Source: a virus. Taken from it: a DNA stretch of 64,000 bases. The stretch covers positions 1 through 64,000 of IMG/VR virus record IMGVR_UViG_3300046810_000166; one strand, given 5' to 3'. Below the pieces are notes generated by a model. The model worked only from the letters and a program-made list of their open reading frames with translations, was not told where the DNA came from and did not search any database. The position numbers and the translations under genes are program-made. Below are positions 8,372 to 16,400 of this stretch, piece after piece; the first letter of the stretch is position 1; the number at the start of each line of letters is the position of its first letter.

Positions 8372-8658
8372 CAGGTGCCCAAGTACTTCCAGAGCTCGGC
8401 ATGCGTATGCCCGCACGGCACGCGCTCGCCGGTATCCTCGAACAGGCCGGTGGCCAGCAGCGGCGCGCGCAGCCACTCGTTCTCGAACCACATCTTCACG
8501 TGCAGGTGGCCCGGCGGCAGTGGCTGATCGGGGATGTTCACCGTCACCTTGCAGAACATACCCTCATCGATCAGGATGGCCATGCGCTTGTTTTCATAGA
8601 AGGCCTGATGCAGCGTGTGCTGTTGGCCGGCGAGGGTGACGGTTCCTATCTTTTTCAT
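8371..8658 (-). CDS. DUF4313-like small protein
   Basis: 95 aa; ATG preceded by GAAGGGG. The sequence MAILIDEGMFCKVTVNIPD and the following VKMWFENEW resemble small phage and plasmid proteins grouped as DUF4313 (a beta-rich domain describing a value/expectation strand pair). Function is unknown for the family. It is coupled to the next gene by TGATG. Confidence 0.72.
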   Translation of the reverse strand: MKKIGTVTLAGQQHTLHQAFYENKRMAILIDEGMFCKVTVNIPDQPLPPGHLHVKMWFENEWLRAPLLATGLFEDTGERVPCGHTHAELWKYLGT

Positions 8659-8675
8659 ATGATTTTCCCCTTCAA

Positions 8676-8987
8676 TTACGGCTCGAAGCTCACCAGCTCA
8701 CGCAGCGCTTCCAGCGTGACCTTGGGCACGCCCCACTCGGCGCCGTAGGTGCCCAGCACCAGCCCGCGCCCCAGCATCGCCGGGTAGTCGGCGTAGCGGA
8801 ACATGCCCAGCGCCTCCGGGTTCTTGTAGCAGGCCTCCTCGTCAATCAGCACGATGTCGCGCTGCGTGTTGATCATCACCTGCTCCACCATGTCGCACTG
8901 CGTCAGCGCGTACACGCTGTCCAGCTCGCCGGTGGTGTCCACTTCGGTGACGGTCTTGGCCACCGGGTCGATCAGATAGGCTTTCAT
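8676..8987 (-). CDS. DUF3846-like small protein
   Basis: 103 aa from an ATG with AAGGAAG upstream; the longer frame to 9071 would overlap the neighbour and has no ribosome site. MKAYLIDPVAKTVTEVDTTG and a central D-x-V-LIDEEA strand resemble DUF3846-type phage and plasmid proteins of unknown function. Confidence 0.68.
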   Translation of the reverse strand: MKAYLIDPVAKTVTEVDTTGELDSVYALTQCDMVEQVMINTQRDIVLIDEEACYKNPEALGMFRYADYPAMLGRGLVLGTYGAEWGVPKVTLEALRELVSFEP

Positions 8988-8997
8988 ACACTTCCTT

Positions 8998-9468
8998 TCA
9001 ATAAACTTGCTGCAGTCCGTAGCGCAGCAGATCCCGCCACCCGGCGGCGGCGAACTCCGGGGCCAGCTCACTCATCTGCTGGTCGCTGATGAATTCGAGG
9101 TTGAACATGCGGTCGATCCACATATCGGCCGCAGAGCGCTTGGGGATCAGCACGGCCACATCCGCCGCGCAGGCCAGCAGCTGGGCCTCGGACAGCGGCC
9201 GGCCTTCGTTGGTGTCGATGATCTTGCCCACCACGCCGGGCGACACCCGGCACTGGCGCGCGATGTCGGTGATGCCGGCGGGCGTGTTCAGCCAGTTCGA
9301 CCAGACCCACGCGCACAGCTCGGCGCGGGACTCGAAGCGGCCGGTGGCCGGCTTGCGGCCACGCGCTCGGGCGCGCTCGCGCGCCTCGAACCGCACCGTC
9401 TTGTCGAGATCGCGGCGCTCAGCCTCCAGCCCCGAAGCGGCGAACGTCGCGTGCGCGAGGCGGCTCAT
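8998..9468 (-). CDS. HTH-containing hypothetical protein
   Basis: 156 aa from an ATG overlapping the HicA-like stop (ATGA). ITDIARQCRVSPGVVGKIID (about residues 68-87) is a helix-turn-helix. The N-terminus is Arg-rich and the C-terminal part helical. Probably a DNA-binding protein; co-transcribed with the HicA-like gene, so it could serve as its regulatory partner, although it has no HicB fold that I can see. Confidence 0.72.
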   Translation of the reverse strand: MSRLAHATFAASGLEAERRDLDKTVRFEARERARARGRKPATGRFESRAELCAWVWSNWLNTPAGITDIARQCRVSPGVVGKIIDTNEGRPLSEAQLLACAADVAVLIPKRSAADMWIDRMFNLEFISDQQMSELAPEFAAAGWRDLLRYGLQQVY

Positions 9469-9686
9469 GCCGGCACCTCGATCCCTGCGCGCTTGATGTC
9501 GGCCATGAAATTCTTCACCGCGTGGTGGTCGGTCGGGGTCTTGTTGATGGTGAGTCGCTTGGTGCCGCAGGGAGATTTCAGCTGCGGGTGCTTGCCGGTG
9601 GTGCGGGCGACCCAGCCGGCCTGCATCAGCTTCTGGCAGATGCCGTTGATGGCTTTGTCGTTCGAGAGTTTCTTGCCTGTCGCCAT
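9465..9686 (-). CDS. HicA-like mRNA interferase, solitary
   Basis: 73 aa. GWVARTTGKHPQLKSP followed by RLTINKTPTDHHAVKNF fits the HicA double-stranded-RNA-binding-like fold, in which the His of the G-[SK]-H motif is catalytic in ribosome-dependent mRNA cleavage. No HicB antitoxin is adjacent; the next gene instead encodes an HTH protein. The ATG has AAAGGAAAG upstream and the operon starts at the operator-bearing region 9722-9750. Confidence 0.65.
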   Translation of the reverse strand: MATGKKLSNDKAINGICQKLMQAGWVARTTGKHPQLKSPCGTKRLTINKTPTDHHAVKNFMADIKRAGIEVPA

Positions 9687-9721
9687 GATGCTTTCCTTTC
9701 GGAAGTTGTTTGTGTGAAAGC

Positions 9722-9750
9722 ATCATAGCGCAGACTAACGCATTGCGCTA
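9722..9750 (-). promoter_or_regulatory. Operator with TATGAT -10 box
   Basis: On the minus strand ACTAGCGCAATGCGTTAGT is a near-perfect palindrome around ACGCATTGCGC (9738-9748), followed by TATGAT (9722-9727). The matching -35 box is poor, unlike other copies, so it may need help or be weak. Confidence 0.55.
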
Positions 9751-10176
9751 GTCTTTTTTGAGTGGCAAGTGCACCTCGAAGCCGGCGGCCTGCACCGTGG
9801 CCATGGCGGCCTCCAGCTCGCGCTGGCGCAGGCGGGCCGATGCCTCGGCGGCGCGCTGCTCCTCCTGCCGCTTGGCCTCCTCGGCGCCGTGCTTCACGTA
9901 GCCCTCGACCATGGCCGCGTCGAAGGCATCGAACCAGTGCGCCGGCACCGAAATCGTGCCGCGCTCGGTGTCGCCGGACCAGTAGATGACCCAGCCGATG
10001 CACACCTTGTCGCCGGCCAGCTCCATGCTGGAAAAGTCAGCCTTGCGCGAGTAGTTGGCGAATTGCGTGGCGTGGTTATCGAAGATATCGAGGATCTGGC
10101 TGGCGATGGTTTCAAAGTGCTCATGCTGGGCCATGTGCTCGGCGAAGCTTGGGCGCACCTGTGCGGTCTGGTTCAT
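9748..10176 (-). CDS. Hypothetical protein
   Basis: 142 aa, ATG preceded by AGGAGAACCC. The first 90 residues mix helix and aromatic strand (VCIGWVIYWSGDTERGTISV); the next 35 are a Glu/Ala/Arg helix probably coiled. No recognised domain. Its 3' end overlaps the operator of the downstream operon. Confidence 0.72.
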   Translation of the reverse strand: MNQTAQVRPSFAEHMAQHEHFETIASQILDIFDNHATQFANYSRKADFSSMELAGDKVCIGWVIYWSGDTERGTISVPAHWFDAFDAAMVEGYVKHGAEEAKRQEEQRAAEASARLRQRELEAAMATVQAAGFEVHLPLKKD

Positions 10177-10571
10177 GGGTTCTCCTGTTGTGGTTTCTTG
10201 ATGGCGTGCTGGGCAGCCTCGCGCTGGCCCAGCACCGCGATCGCGCCGGCGACGGCTGCCAGCATGAAATAGGCCTTGCGATCGTCGCCATGCTCGACCG
10301 GCTCGGTATGGCACAGCCAGCCGTCCGAGTCGGTGACCTCGAAGGCGGCGCCGCCGCCCAGCACCGAGCGCTCGCGCGGCCACACGCCCACCTCATGCAT
10401 CAGGCTGACGCAGTCGGCGATATCGCGCGCCGGGCGCGGCATCCACTTCTTGTCGCCGTTCGGCAGCTTGACCCACACCGAGCCACTGGCGGCGACGAAC
10501 GCCACCTCATGGCCCAGCGCCTCGGCCAGCTGGCGCTCCAGTTCAACCGCACGCTGGTGCATCGTGGTCAT
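10173..10571 (-). CDS. Hypothetical protein
   Basis: 132 aa; ATG overlaps the upstream stop (ATGA). It contains MHQRAVELERQLAEALGHEV, then beta-rich segments, and AYFMLAAVAGAIAVLGQ near the C-terminus, which is hydrophobic enough for a buried helix but short for a membrane anchor. The middle resembles the DUF2591-like beta fold of phage accessory proteins only vaguely. Confidence 0.68.
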   Translation of the reverse strand: MTTMHQRAVELERQLAEALGHEVAFVAASGSVWVKLPNGDKKWMPRPARDIADCVSLMHEVGVWPRERSVLGGGAAFEVTDSDGWLCHTEPVEHGDDRKAYFMLAAVAGAIAVLGQREAAQHAIKKPQQENP

Positions 10572-10873
10572 GCGGGCTCCTTGGGCACGTAGAAGAACTC
10601 CAGCATGGCGTCGAACCACGGCTGGCCATCGTGATCGGTGCGATCGGAGGCGAAATAGCTGAACGGCTCGCGGCTGCCCGAGAAGAACCGGCCGTTGAAC
10701 ACGTTGTACATCACCGGGATCGGCTTGCCGTCGCGGCCGGGCAGCTCCACGGTGATGAAGTCGCTGCCGAGGTTGTAGCGCTCGACGTTGACGCGGATGC
10801 CCTTCTGGCGGGCGAGATCCACCACCTCCTCGACGGAGCGGTGGCGGGCAAACTTTTCTGCTGCTTGGGTCAT
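10568..10873 (-). CDS. Hypothetical protein
   Basis: 101 aa, starting two bases after the upstream stop. A short helical N-terminus (HRSVEEVVDLARQKGIRVNV) precedes an aromatic beta domain (MYNVFNGRFFSGSREPFSYF). Unknown family; coupled to both neighbours. Confidence 0.7.
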   Translation of the reverse strand: MTQAAEKFARHRSVEEVVDLARQKGIRVNVERYNLGSDFITVELPGRDGKPIPVMYNVFNGRFFSGSREPFSYFASDRTDHDGQPWFDAMLEFFYVPKEPA

Positions 10874-10875
10874 GG

Positions 10876-11082
10876 TCAATCCAGTTTCTTGGGCATGCCC
10901 GGCGGCACCTTGACGGGCGGGTATAGCACCGGGCGGCATTCGTTGATGATCTTCTCGACGGCGGCCAGCTCGCGCTCGTCACCGGGCTTGGCCCGGCCTT
11001 CGCGTGCGTCGGCCTCCAGTCGTTCCTTGAAGCGCAGCGCCCAATGGAGCAGGCGCTGCTGGTACAGGTCAGACAGGGACAT
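10876..11082 (-). CDS. Small helical hypothetical protein
   Basis: 68 aa, almost fully helical and charged (YQQRLLHWALRFKERLEADA), ending in a Pro-rich tail. Part of the operon fed by the 11888-11917 promoter. No function recognised. Confidence 0.65.
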   Translation of the reverse strand: MSLSDLYQQRLLHWALRFKERLEADAREGRAKPGDERELAAVEKIINECRPVLYPPVKVPPGMPKKLD

Positions 11083-11084
11083 GG

Positions 11085-11405
11085 TCAGCCGGTCCAGCCT
11101 TCGGACAGGACCATCCGGGGCATCTGCATGGACACCACCGCGCCGGACAGGAAATACACCAGCATGGTGTCGCCGTACTCATGGAAGGCCAGCACGTTGG
11201 TGCCGTGCAGGGCGTGATGCGGCTGCAGGGTCGACGGCTGGTTGATCCACATGCGCGTGGCGAAGGGCGTGGCCACCAGCGCCTCGGCGCCTTCCTTGAG
11301 CTCGGCGGGGCCGAACTTGCCGCCGCCGATCGTGACCGTTTCGCCGTTGCGGGCGGCGTGCCGCATGTTCGCGGCCAGCGTGCGCAGGTTATCAGTGACC
11401 GGCAT
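11085..11405 (-). CDS. Hypothetical protein
   Basis: 106 aa. Helical start, then a beta-rich second half with TMLVYFLSGAVVSMQMPRMV. No domain recognised. It lies three bases from its neighbours, so it belongs to the same transcript. Confidence 0.68.
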   Translation of the reverse strand: MPVTDNLRTLAANMRHAARNGETVTIGGGKFGPAELKEGAEALVATPFATRMWINQPSTLQPHHALHGTNVLAFHEYGDTMLVYFLSGAVVSMQMPRMVLSEGWTG

Positions 11406-11407
11406 GA

Positions 11408-11851
11408 TCAGGCCCCTGCGGTGGTCTTGGTGGCGCGGCGGCGCGGCGCCGGCTTGGCGGGCACCTCATCGAAGGCAGCGAACCCGCGCTGGGCCGGACG
11501 GCGCACCGGCTGGCTGTAGCGGCTGTAGGGGCGCTGCGGCTGCTGGCGGGCCATCACGCCCCACACGCTGGCGTAGGCGTCGTGCAGACCGTGATCGTCC
11601 ACCGAGTCCTTGAAGTTGCCGTAGCTGATGCCGAGCACCTGCGCAGCGATGGCGGCAGCGACATGCTCGCGGTCGATCATGGCGCGGAACATATAGTCGC
11701 GGTTGTCCTCGGTGCTGACCACGGCGCTCGGGAATACGCGCTCGATGTCACCGGGACGGCGGGCGCGCACCAGCAGGAATGGCGAGGCGCCGCGTGCGTT
11801 GCGGGTTGGCTCTACGATGGAGAGAAAAGCGTTGTTGAGGCAGATCCACAT
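11408..11851 (-). CDS. Conserved phage protein (MWICLNNAFLSIV type)
   Basis: 147 aa. The N-terminus MWICLNNAFLSIVEPT and LLVRARRPGDIERVFPSAVV belong to a family found in many phage and prophage early regions, with a beta-alpha core and a basic, Pro-rich tail (SRYSQPVRRPAQRG). Function unknown. First gene after the operator-bearing promoter at 11888-11917, with a GGAAGGAATC ribosome site. Confidence 0.78.
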   Translation of the reverse strand: MWICLNNAFLSIVEPTRNARGASPFLLVRARRPGDIERVFPSAVVSTEDNRDYMFRAMIDREHVAAAIAAQVLGISYGNFKDSVDDHGLHDAYASVWGVMARQQPQRPYSRYSQPVRRPAQRGFAAFDEVPAKPAPRRRATKTTAGA

Positions 11852-11887
11852 GATGATTCCTTCCGTTGTTTGTTGTTCGACGGAAGG

Positions 11888-11917
11888 ATCATATAACGCA
11901 TTGCGCTACTAGTGCAA
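11888..11917 (-). promoter_or_regulatory. Sigma70-type promoter with spacer operator
   Basis: Minus strand TTGCAC (11912-11917), 18-base spacer, TATGAT (11888-11893); the spacer carries ACGCATTGCGC (11896-11906). Drives the 11851-9748 operon. It overlaps the last codons of the Nudix gene. A TTTCATATGA element sits just upstream. Confidence 0.78.
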
Positions 11918-12985
11918 GTCTTTTTTCATATGATTTTCATCGCCTTTTGCGCTTTCTTCTCCCGCCGGGGCGCCGAGGGCCATGATTTTGTGGTCGACAT
12001 CGGTGTTCAGCACGTCCAGCAGCTGCCCCTTGGGCACCAGCTTGATGGCCTGCGCTTCCCAGCCCATGTGCGCCGGCGAACCGCCGACCCGCCGCGCGGT
12101 GTAATACCGGGCCACGGTGGTGCTGCGCTCGATGTCGCCATGGTAGCCGGTGATCTCGACCTGCAGGCCAGTCTCCTCGAAGCATTCCTTGATCGCCGTG
12201 GCTTGGAAGGACAGGCCCGGCTCATGGCGCCCTTTCGGGAAGGTGGCCTTGTAGCCGCCGAACTGGTTGGTCGGGCACATGACCCACACGCGGCCGTCCG
12301 GCTCCTCGATGATGACGCCGGCGGCGCGCTCCTTGAACTTCCCGCTCGGCAGCTTCACGGCCGGCATCAGCGGCTCGTCCAGATCCTGCTGCTGGCCGCC
12401 CACGCTGGCCCAGCCCTCGGCGGTGGTCGGGGCGTCCTCCCACGGCGCGATCGCCACGCCATTCAGCTCGGCCGGCACGTCGCCATCGGGCACGAAGGTG
12501 GCGATCGCCTGCGGGTCGGTCCACGATGCGCTGTCGCTGGGCTTGCTGGGCTCGTTGATGGTGATGTCCTCGCCCTTGTCGCCCTCCTGCGGGTGGGTGA
12601 TGGCGTTCGGGTAGTGCGGGGCCGTCTTCTCGCCGCCCAGCTCCTTGCCCCATGGCTTGCTCCAGCCCGTCGCCGCCGGCTTGCCACCATACTGCGCGCC
12701 GACGACCGAGCCGGCCGAGGGCTTGGTGAACAGCGCCATCTGCTTGGGCTTGGGCGCGGGCTTGGCGGGTACCGGCGGCAGCTCGGCCGGGGCGCCAACG
12801 TTGGCGAAGGCCTCGGCCGGCAGCGGTGCCTTGTGGTCGAACTTGGCCACCTGCAGCTTACCCTTGGCGTGCACCTTGGTGTCGTGCGGCGCCACATAGG
12901 TGCCGTCGCCCTTGGTGTAGCCATTCACATGGGCCTTGGCCAGCAGGGCGGCCATGCCGGCCTTCATGAACAGTATGGCGCCCAT
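11909..12985 (-). CDS. Nudix-fold protein with virion-type N-terminus
   Basis: 358 aa from the ATG that overlaps the upstream stop (TAATG). The N-terminal 60 residues contain NGYTKGDGTYVAPHDTKV, a signature seen near the N-termini of phage structural proteins; residues about 65-215 are Pro/Ala-rich linker. The C-terminal domain (about 220-345) has the Nudix box GRHEPGL..ATAIKECFEETGL: the EExG glutamates are kept, but the first Glu of the canonical box is Leu. Nudix enzymes cleave nucleoside diphosphates linked to X, such as ADP-ribose. It lies two genes downstream of the ADP-ribosyltransferase, so it may process ADP-ribose products (inference). Confidence 0.75.
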   Translation of the reverse strand: MGAILFMKAGMAALLAKAHVNGYTKGDGTYVAPHDTKVHAKGKLQVAKFDHKAPLPAEAFANVGAPAELPPVPAKPAPKPKQMALFTKPSAGSVVGAQYGGKPAATGWSKPWGKELGGEKTAPHYPNAITHPQEGDKGEDITINEPSKPSDSASWTDPQAIATFVPDGDVPAELNGVAIAPWEDAPTTAEGWASVGGQQQDLDEPLMPAVKLPSGKFKERAAGVIIEEPDGRVWVMCPTNQFGGYKATFPKGRHEPGLSFQATAIKECFEETGLQVEITGYHGDIERSTTVARYYTARRVGGSPAHMGWEAQAIKLVPKGQLLDVLNTDVDHKIMALGAPAGEESAKGDENHMKKDLH

Positions 12986-13428
12986 TATTTCCACCCCTTG
13001 CCGTTCGGGTAGAGGGTGTCCACGGTGCCCATCAGGATGGCGACCATGTAGCGCTTCAACTCCTCCACGTCGCCCTGCACGTCCTTGTCCGGGCGGTTCA
13101 CGCTGCCCTTGATCAGGGTCAGGACTTCGCGCGCCAGCACGCCGAAGGCGGCGCGGAACAGGTCGGCGGTGCTCTCGACCAGCGCCAGATTCAGGCGGCG
13201 CGCCATCACGGCGCCGAGGTGCCGGGCATCGTTCCAGCCGTCCACCGGGGTGTAGGCATCGTCCAGCCCGGCGAAGATATCGGCATAGCGGCTGACCGTG
13301 GCCAGCAGCGCGGTGACGCTGCCGGCGCCCGCCACCGCCTCGATGAACTGGCCGGCGAGGCGGCCGACCACCTTGGTGTCGCCGAGGCTGTGGCCGCCCT
13401 CCAGCTGGTTCAGTGATTGTTCAAACAT
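12985..13428 (-). CDS. Hypothetical protein between Nudix and giant effector
   Basis: 147 aa; ATG with AAAGGATC upstream. Predominantly helical (LGAVMARRLNLALVESTADL), no motif recognised. It is transcribed with the giant protein upstream and the Nudix protein downstream, so it is probably a virion-associated partner. Confidence 0.7.
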   Translation of the reverse strand: MFEQSLNQLEGGHSLGDTKVVGRLAGQFIEAVAGAGSVTALLATVSRYADIFAGLDDAYTPVDGWNDARHLGAVMARRLNLALVESTADLFRAAFGVLAREVLTLIKGSVNRPDKDVQGDVEELKRYMVAILMGTVDTLYPNGKGWK

Positions 13429-13439
13429 GATGATCCTTT

Positions 13440-13450
13440 ACGCTTTGCGT
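13440..13450. promoter_or_regulatory. Isolated operator-like palindrome ACGCTTTGCGT
   Basis: Perfect ACGC/GCGT arms between the giant gene and the 147-aa gene, without a convincing -35/-10 pair. It could reduce read-through or mark a lost promoter. Confidence 0.4.
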
Positions 13451-13457
13451 GATGTTA

Positions 13458-16400
13458 TCAGGAATTCGGAAGGGCCACGACTTCCACCACATACTCGGTG
13501 CCGCCATGTTTGCCCCAATCGCCGTGCTCATCCGAGAACTTGTGGCCCTTGGCGTGGACTTTCCGCACAAAGAACTTGGTTCCATACGGCAAGATAATTT
13601 CATCTTCGCCCGGATTCTGTGAGATTGGGCTGCCGCCGGTAGTGGGATCGCGGTCCACAAAGCAACCCTTGACGCCCTCGCCACATACGATCCGCAACTG
13701 AATTTGGCCATGCCAGAAGGACGATTTCAGGCTGGTCGACACCATGCCGAAGTCCTTGAGAATGCTGCCCTCTGCGCTCGACAGGAATTTATCCAGATCG
13801 GCCTTATTGTGAAATGGGAACCGGCGCGACAATACCGTGCCCGCCTTAAGCGGAACCGAGGCCTTGTCCACACCGGCAATCGCATAGTCGGTGTTGCTGT
13901 GAGAGCCCACGCCAGTGGCCGGGTTGTTCATCGACGAATAGCTGCTGCCGGTGTACTGCTTGATTGCCTCCTTCTCGATGTTCGACAGGCCTTTGTATTT
14001 GGCCATGCTGGCATCGTAAAGCTCTTTCGAGTTGATCTTGCCATTCGCCTTCGACAGGCCGGCAGGCTTCCAGCTCTCAAAAGGATCGCCGTCGACCTTG
14101 CCCAGCACGGCATAACGACCGATCCGCGAGGCGGCACTGGTCAGCATCTTGACATCATCGAAAGCGCTGATCAGGGTGCCAAACACGCCGCCCACGGTTT
14201 CCAGCACCGCGTCCTTCATGTGCTCGATCGACTGGATCGGGTTCTTGAGCGCGTTCAGCAAGTCATTCCAGTACAGCGGGATATGCTTGGACTTGTGCTG
14301 CGCGATCGGCTGCATGTCGCCCTCGGGCGCGCCGTTTTCATACGAAATTGGCTGGAATTTCATCGCCTCCAGCTCGCCCAGCTTGCCATCGGCGGCCAGC
14401 TTCTGCATCTGGTCGGCCAGCTCCTGATTCTGCTGGTTGATGTGCGCCTTGGACGACAGGCCTTGGCCGGGGCCTTTCCACTCCTTGAAGTTCGGCGCCG
14501 GGGCGATATGCACCTTGGTCTTGGGGCCGGCTTCCTTGGCGGCATTCGGGAACTTGGCAGCCAGATCCGCCTTGCGGGCGATCAGCTTGGCGGCCAGCGC
14601 CTCGCGCGCGGCCTTGTCGCCGGGGCCGTAGGCCATGCACAGCTTCTGGATCGCCGAGTCCTTGAGCAGCAGCACCTGCTTGACCGATTCCTCGACCTGC
14701 GCGGGCGTCATGCCGCCGTAGACCGAGGCGGCCTGCGGGTTCTTGGCGGCGTCGCGCAGCGTGTCCAGCTCGGTGACGGCGCTGCCGAAGGCGGCGCCCT
14801 TGGCGCTGCCCTGCGCACGGTACAGCAGCGCGCCACCCGGATCAATCCGGTACACGTTGCCCTTCTTGTCCACCATGGCGTTGTCGTAGGACAGGCCAAC
14901 GGCGTCCCAATTGCCCAGCCATGCGTCGGCGCCAAAGCCCAGCAGCATGTCGTCGCTGGTTTTCAGCGCGTCCGGGTCTTTCTTGAGGCCGTCGACCACC
15001 TTGGACGCGATCGACAGCTTGCCGCCCAGCTTGACCTGCTGGACCTCGGGCACCTTGATGCCCAGCGCCGCATACAGCTTGTTGGCCAGCAGCTCGTTCT
15101 TGACGTGGTCGTCCGACTCGGGCGTCTTGACGTACCACTGCTGTCCTTCGCTGTCGGTGTAGAAGCCGCCCGCGTTCGAGCCCTTCTGGTCGCCGGTCTT
15201 GGTCCAGTTATCCGCGTTCTTGATGCCGCCGTTCAGGATGCGGCTGACCATCAGGGTCTTGATGCCGCCCGGCGCCGGCTTGGCGGCCGGCTTCTGTGCT
15301 GCAGGAGCGGCAGGCGCATCGGCCGGGGCGCTCGGGCCCTTGGTGCCGGCCACGGCGTCGTGCAGCTGCTTGGCGTACTTGGCCATCTCGAAGCAGGCAG
15401 GACCATACTTGTTCTGGCTCACATACGACAGGTCGGCCCAATTCTTGTACTTGACGGTGCCGGCGACCGGGTCCACCTTGAGCAGCTTGGCCAGCGCCTC
15501 GGCGCCGCCCGACACGGCGGCCGCCTTGAGCTCTTTCATGGCCTTGCCCACCTTGATGGTGTTGGTGCCGCTCGTCTTCGGCATCGGCACGCTGTCGGCC
15601 TTCTGCTTGAGCACCTTGGGATCGTCGCCCATCTTGTGCCAGCGGCCATCCTTGAACACCAGCATGCCATCGGCGCCCTGCTTCGTGTCGCCGTCCTTCG
15701 GGCCCTGCTCGGCTGCCGCAGCCGGCTCTGCGCCCTGCTTCTTGGCCAGCAGGGTGGCCAGCGCGGCGGCATAGGCCGAGGTGGTCGGCCAGTCGTTGGT
15801 GGCCAGCTCGGCCACATACGCCTCCAGCTCGGCCAGCATGCCCTCCTTGGCCAGATGCTTGGCCTTCTCGGCCATATCCTCATTGATGCCGCCGGCGTTG
15901 ACCTTGGCGAGATCGCTATCGGTCAGGCCGACCGGCGTCGCGCCGCCCAGCGCCTGCTGGTGCAGCTTGTCCAGATGCGCGGACACCTTGTCGTTCGCAT
16001 CGTCATCATCGGGGTTGATGGTGCCACTCCCCAGCAGGTGCTCGGTCAGCGCGCCGAAGGCCTCGTTTTCATGATTCCAATGCGTGCCTTCGTCCGCGCC
16101 TTTCAGGGCCTCCATGGCCGCTGCCTGCTCCTTGGTCGGCACCATGCCCGAGCCGATTGCCGCCTTCCAGCCACTGATCAGGGCGTCCTGCTTGTCGGCG
16201 CCCTTCATCTTGGCCAGCTGCTGCGCCGCGTAGTCGTAGACCTCCTTGAACGGCGCCAGCCCTTCCATGCTGGCCATATGGATCTCCAGCATGGCGGCGT
16301 TGCCTTCGGCGATGGTCTTCTGCACCTCGGCCAGCGCGCCCTGCACGCTCAGCGACTTGCCCGACACGTCCGGCGGGGCGTCGGCGTCCTTCTTGTCGTG

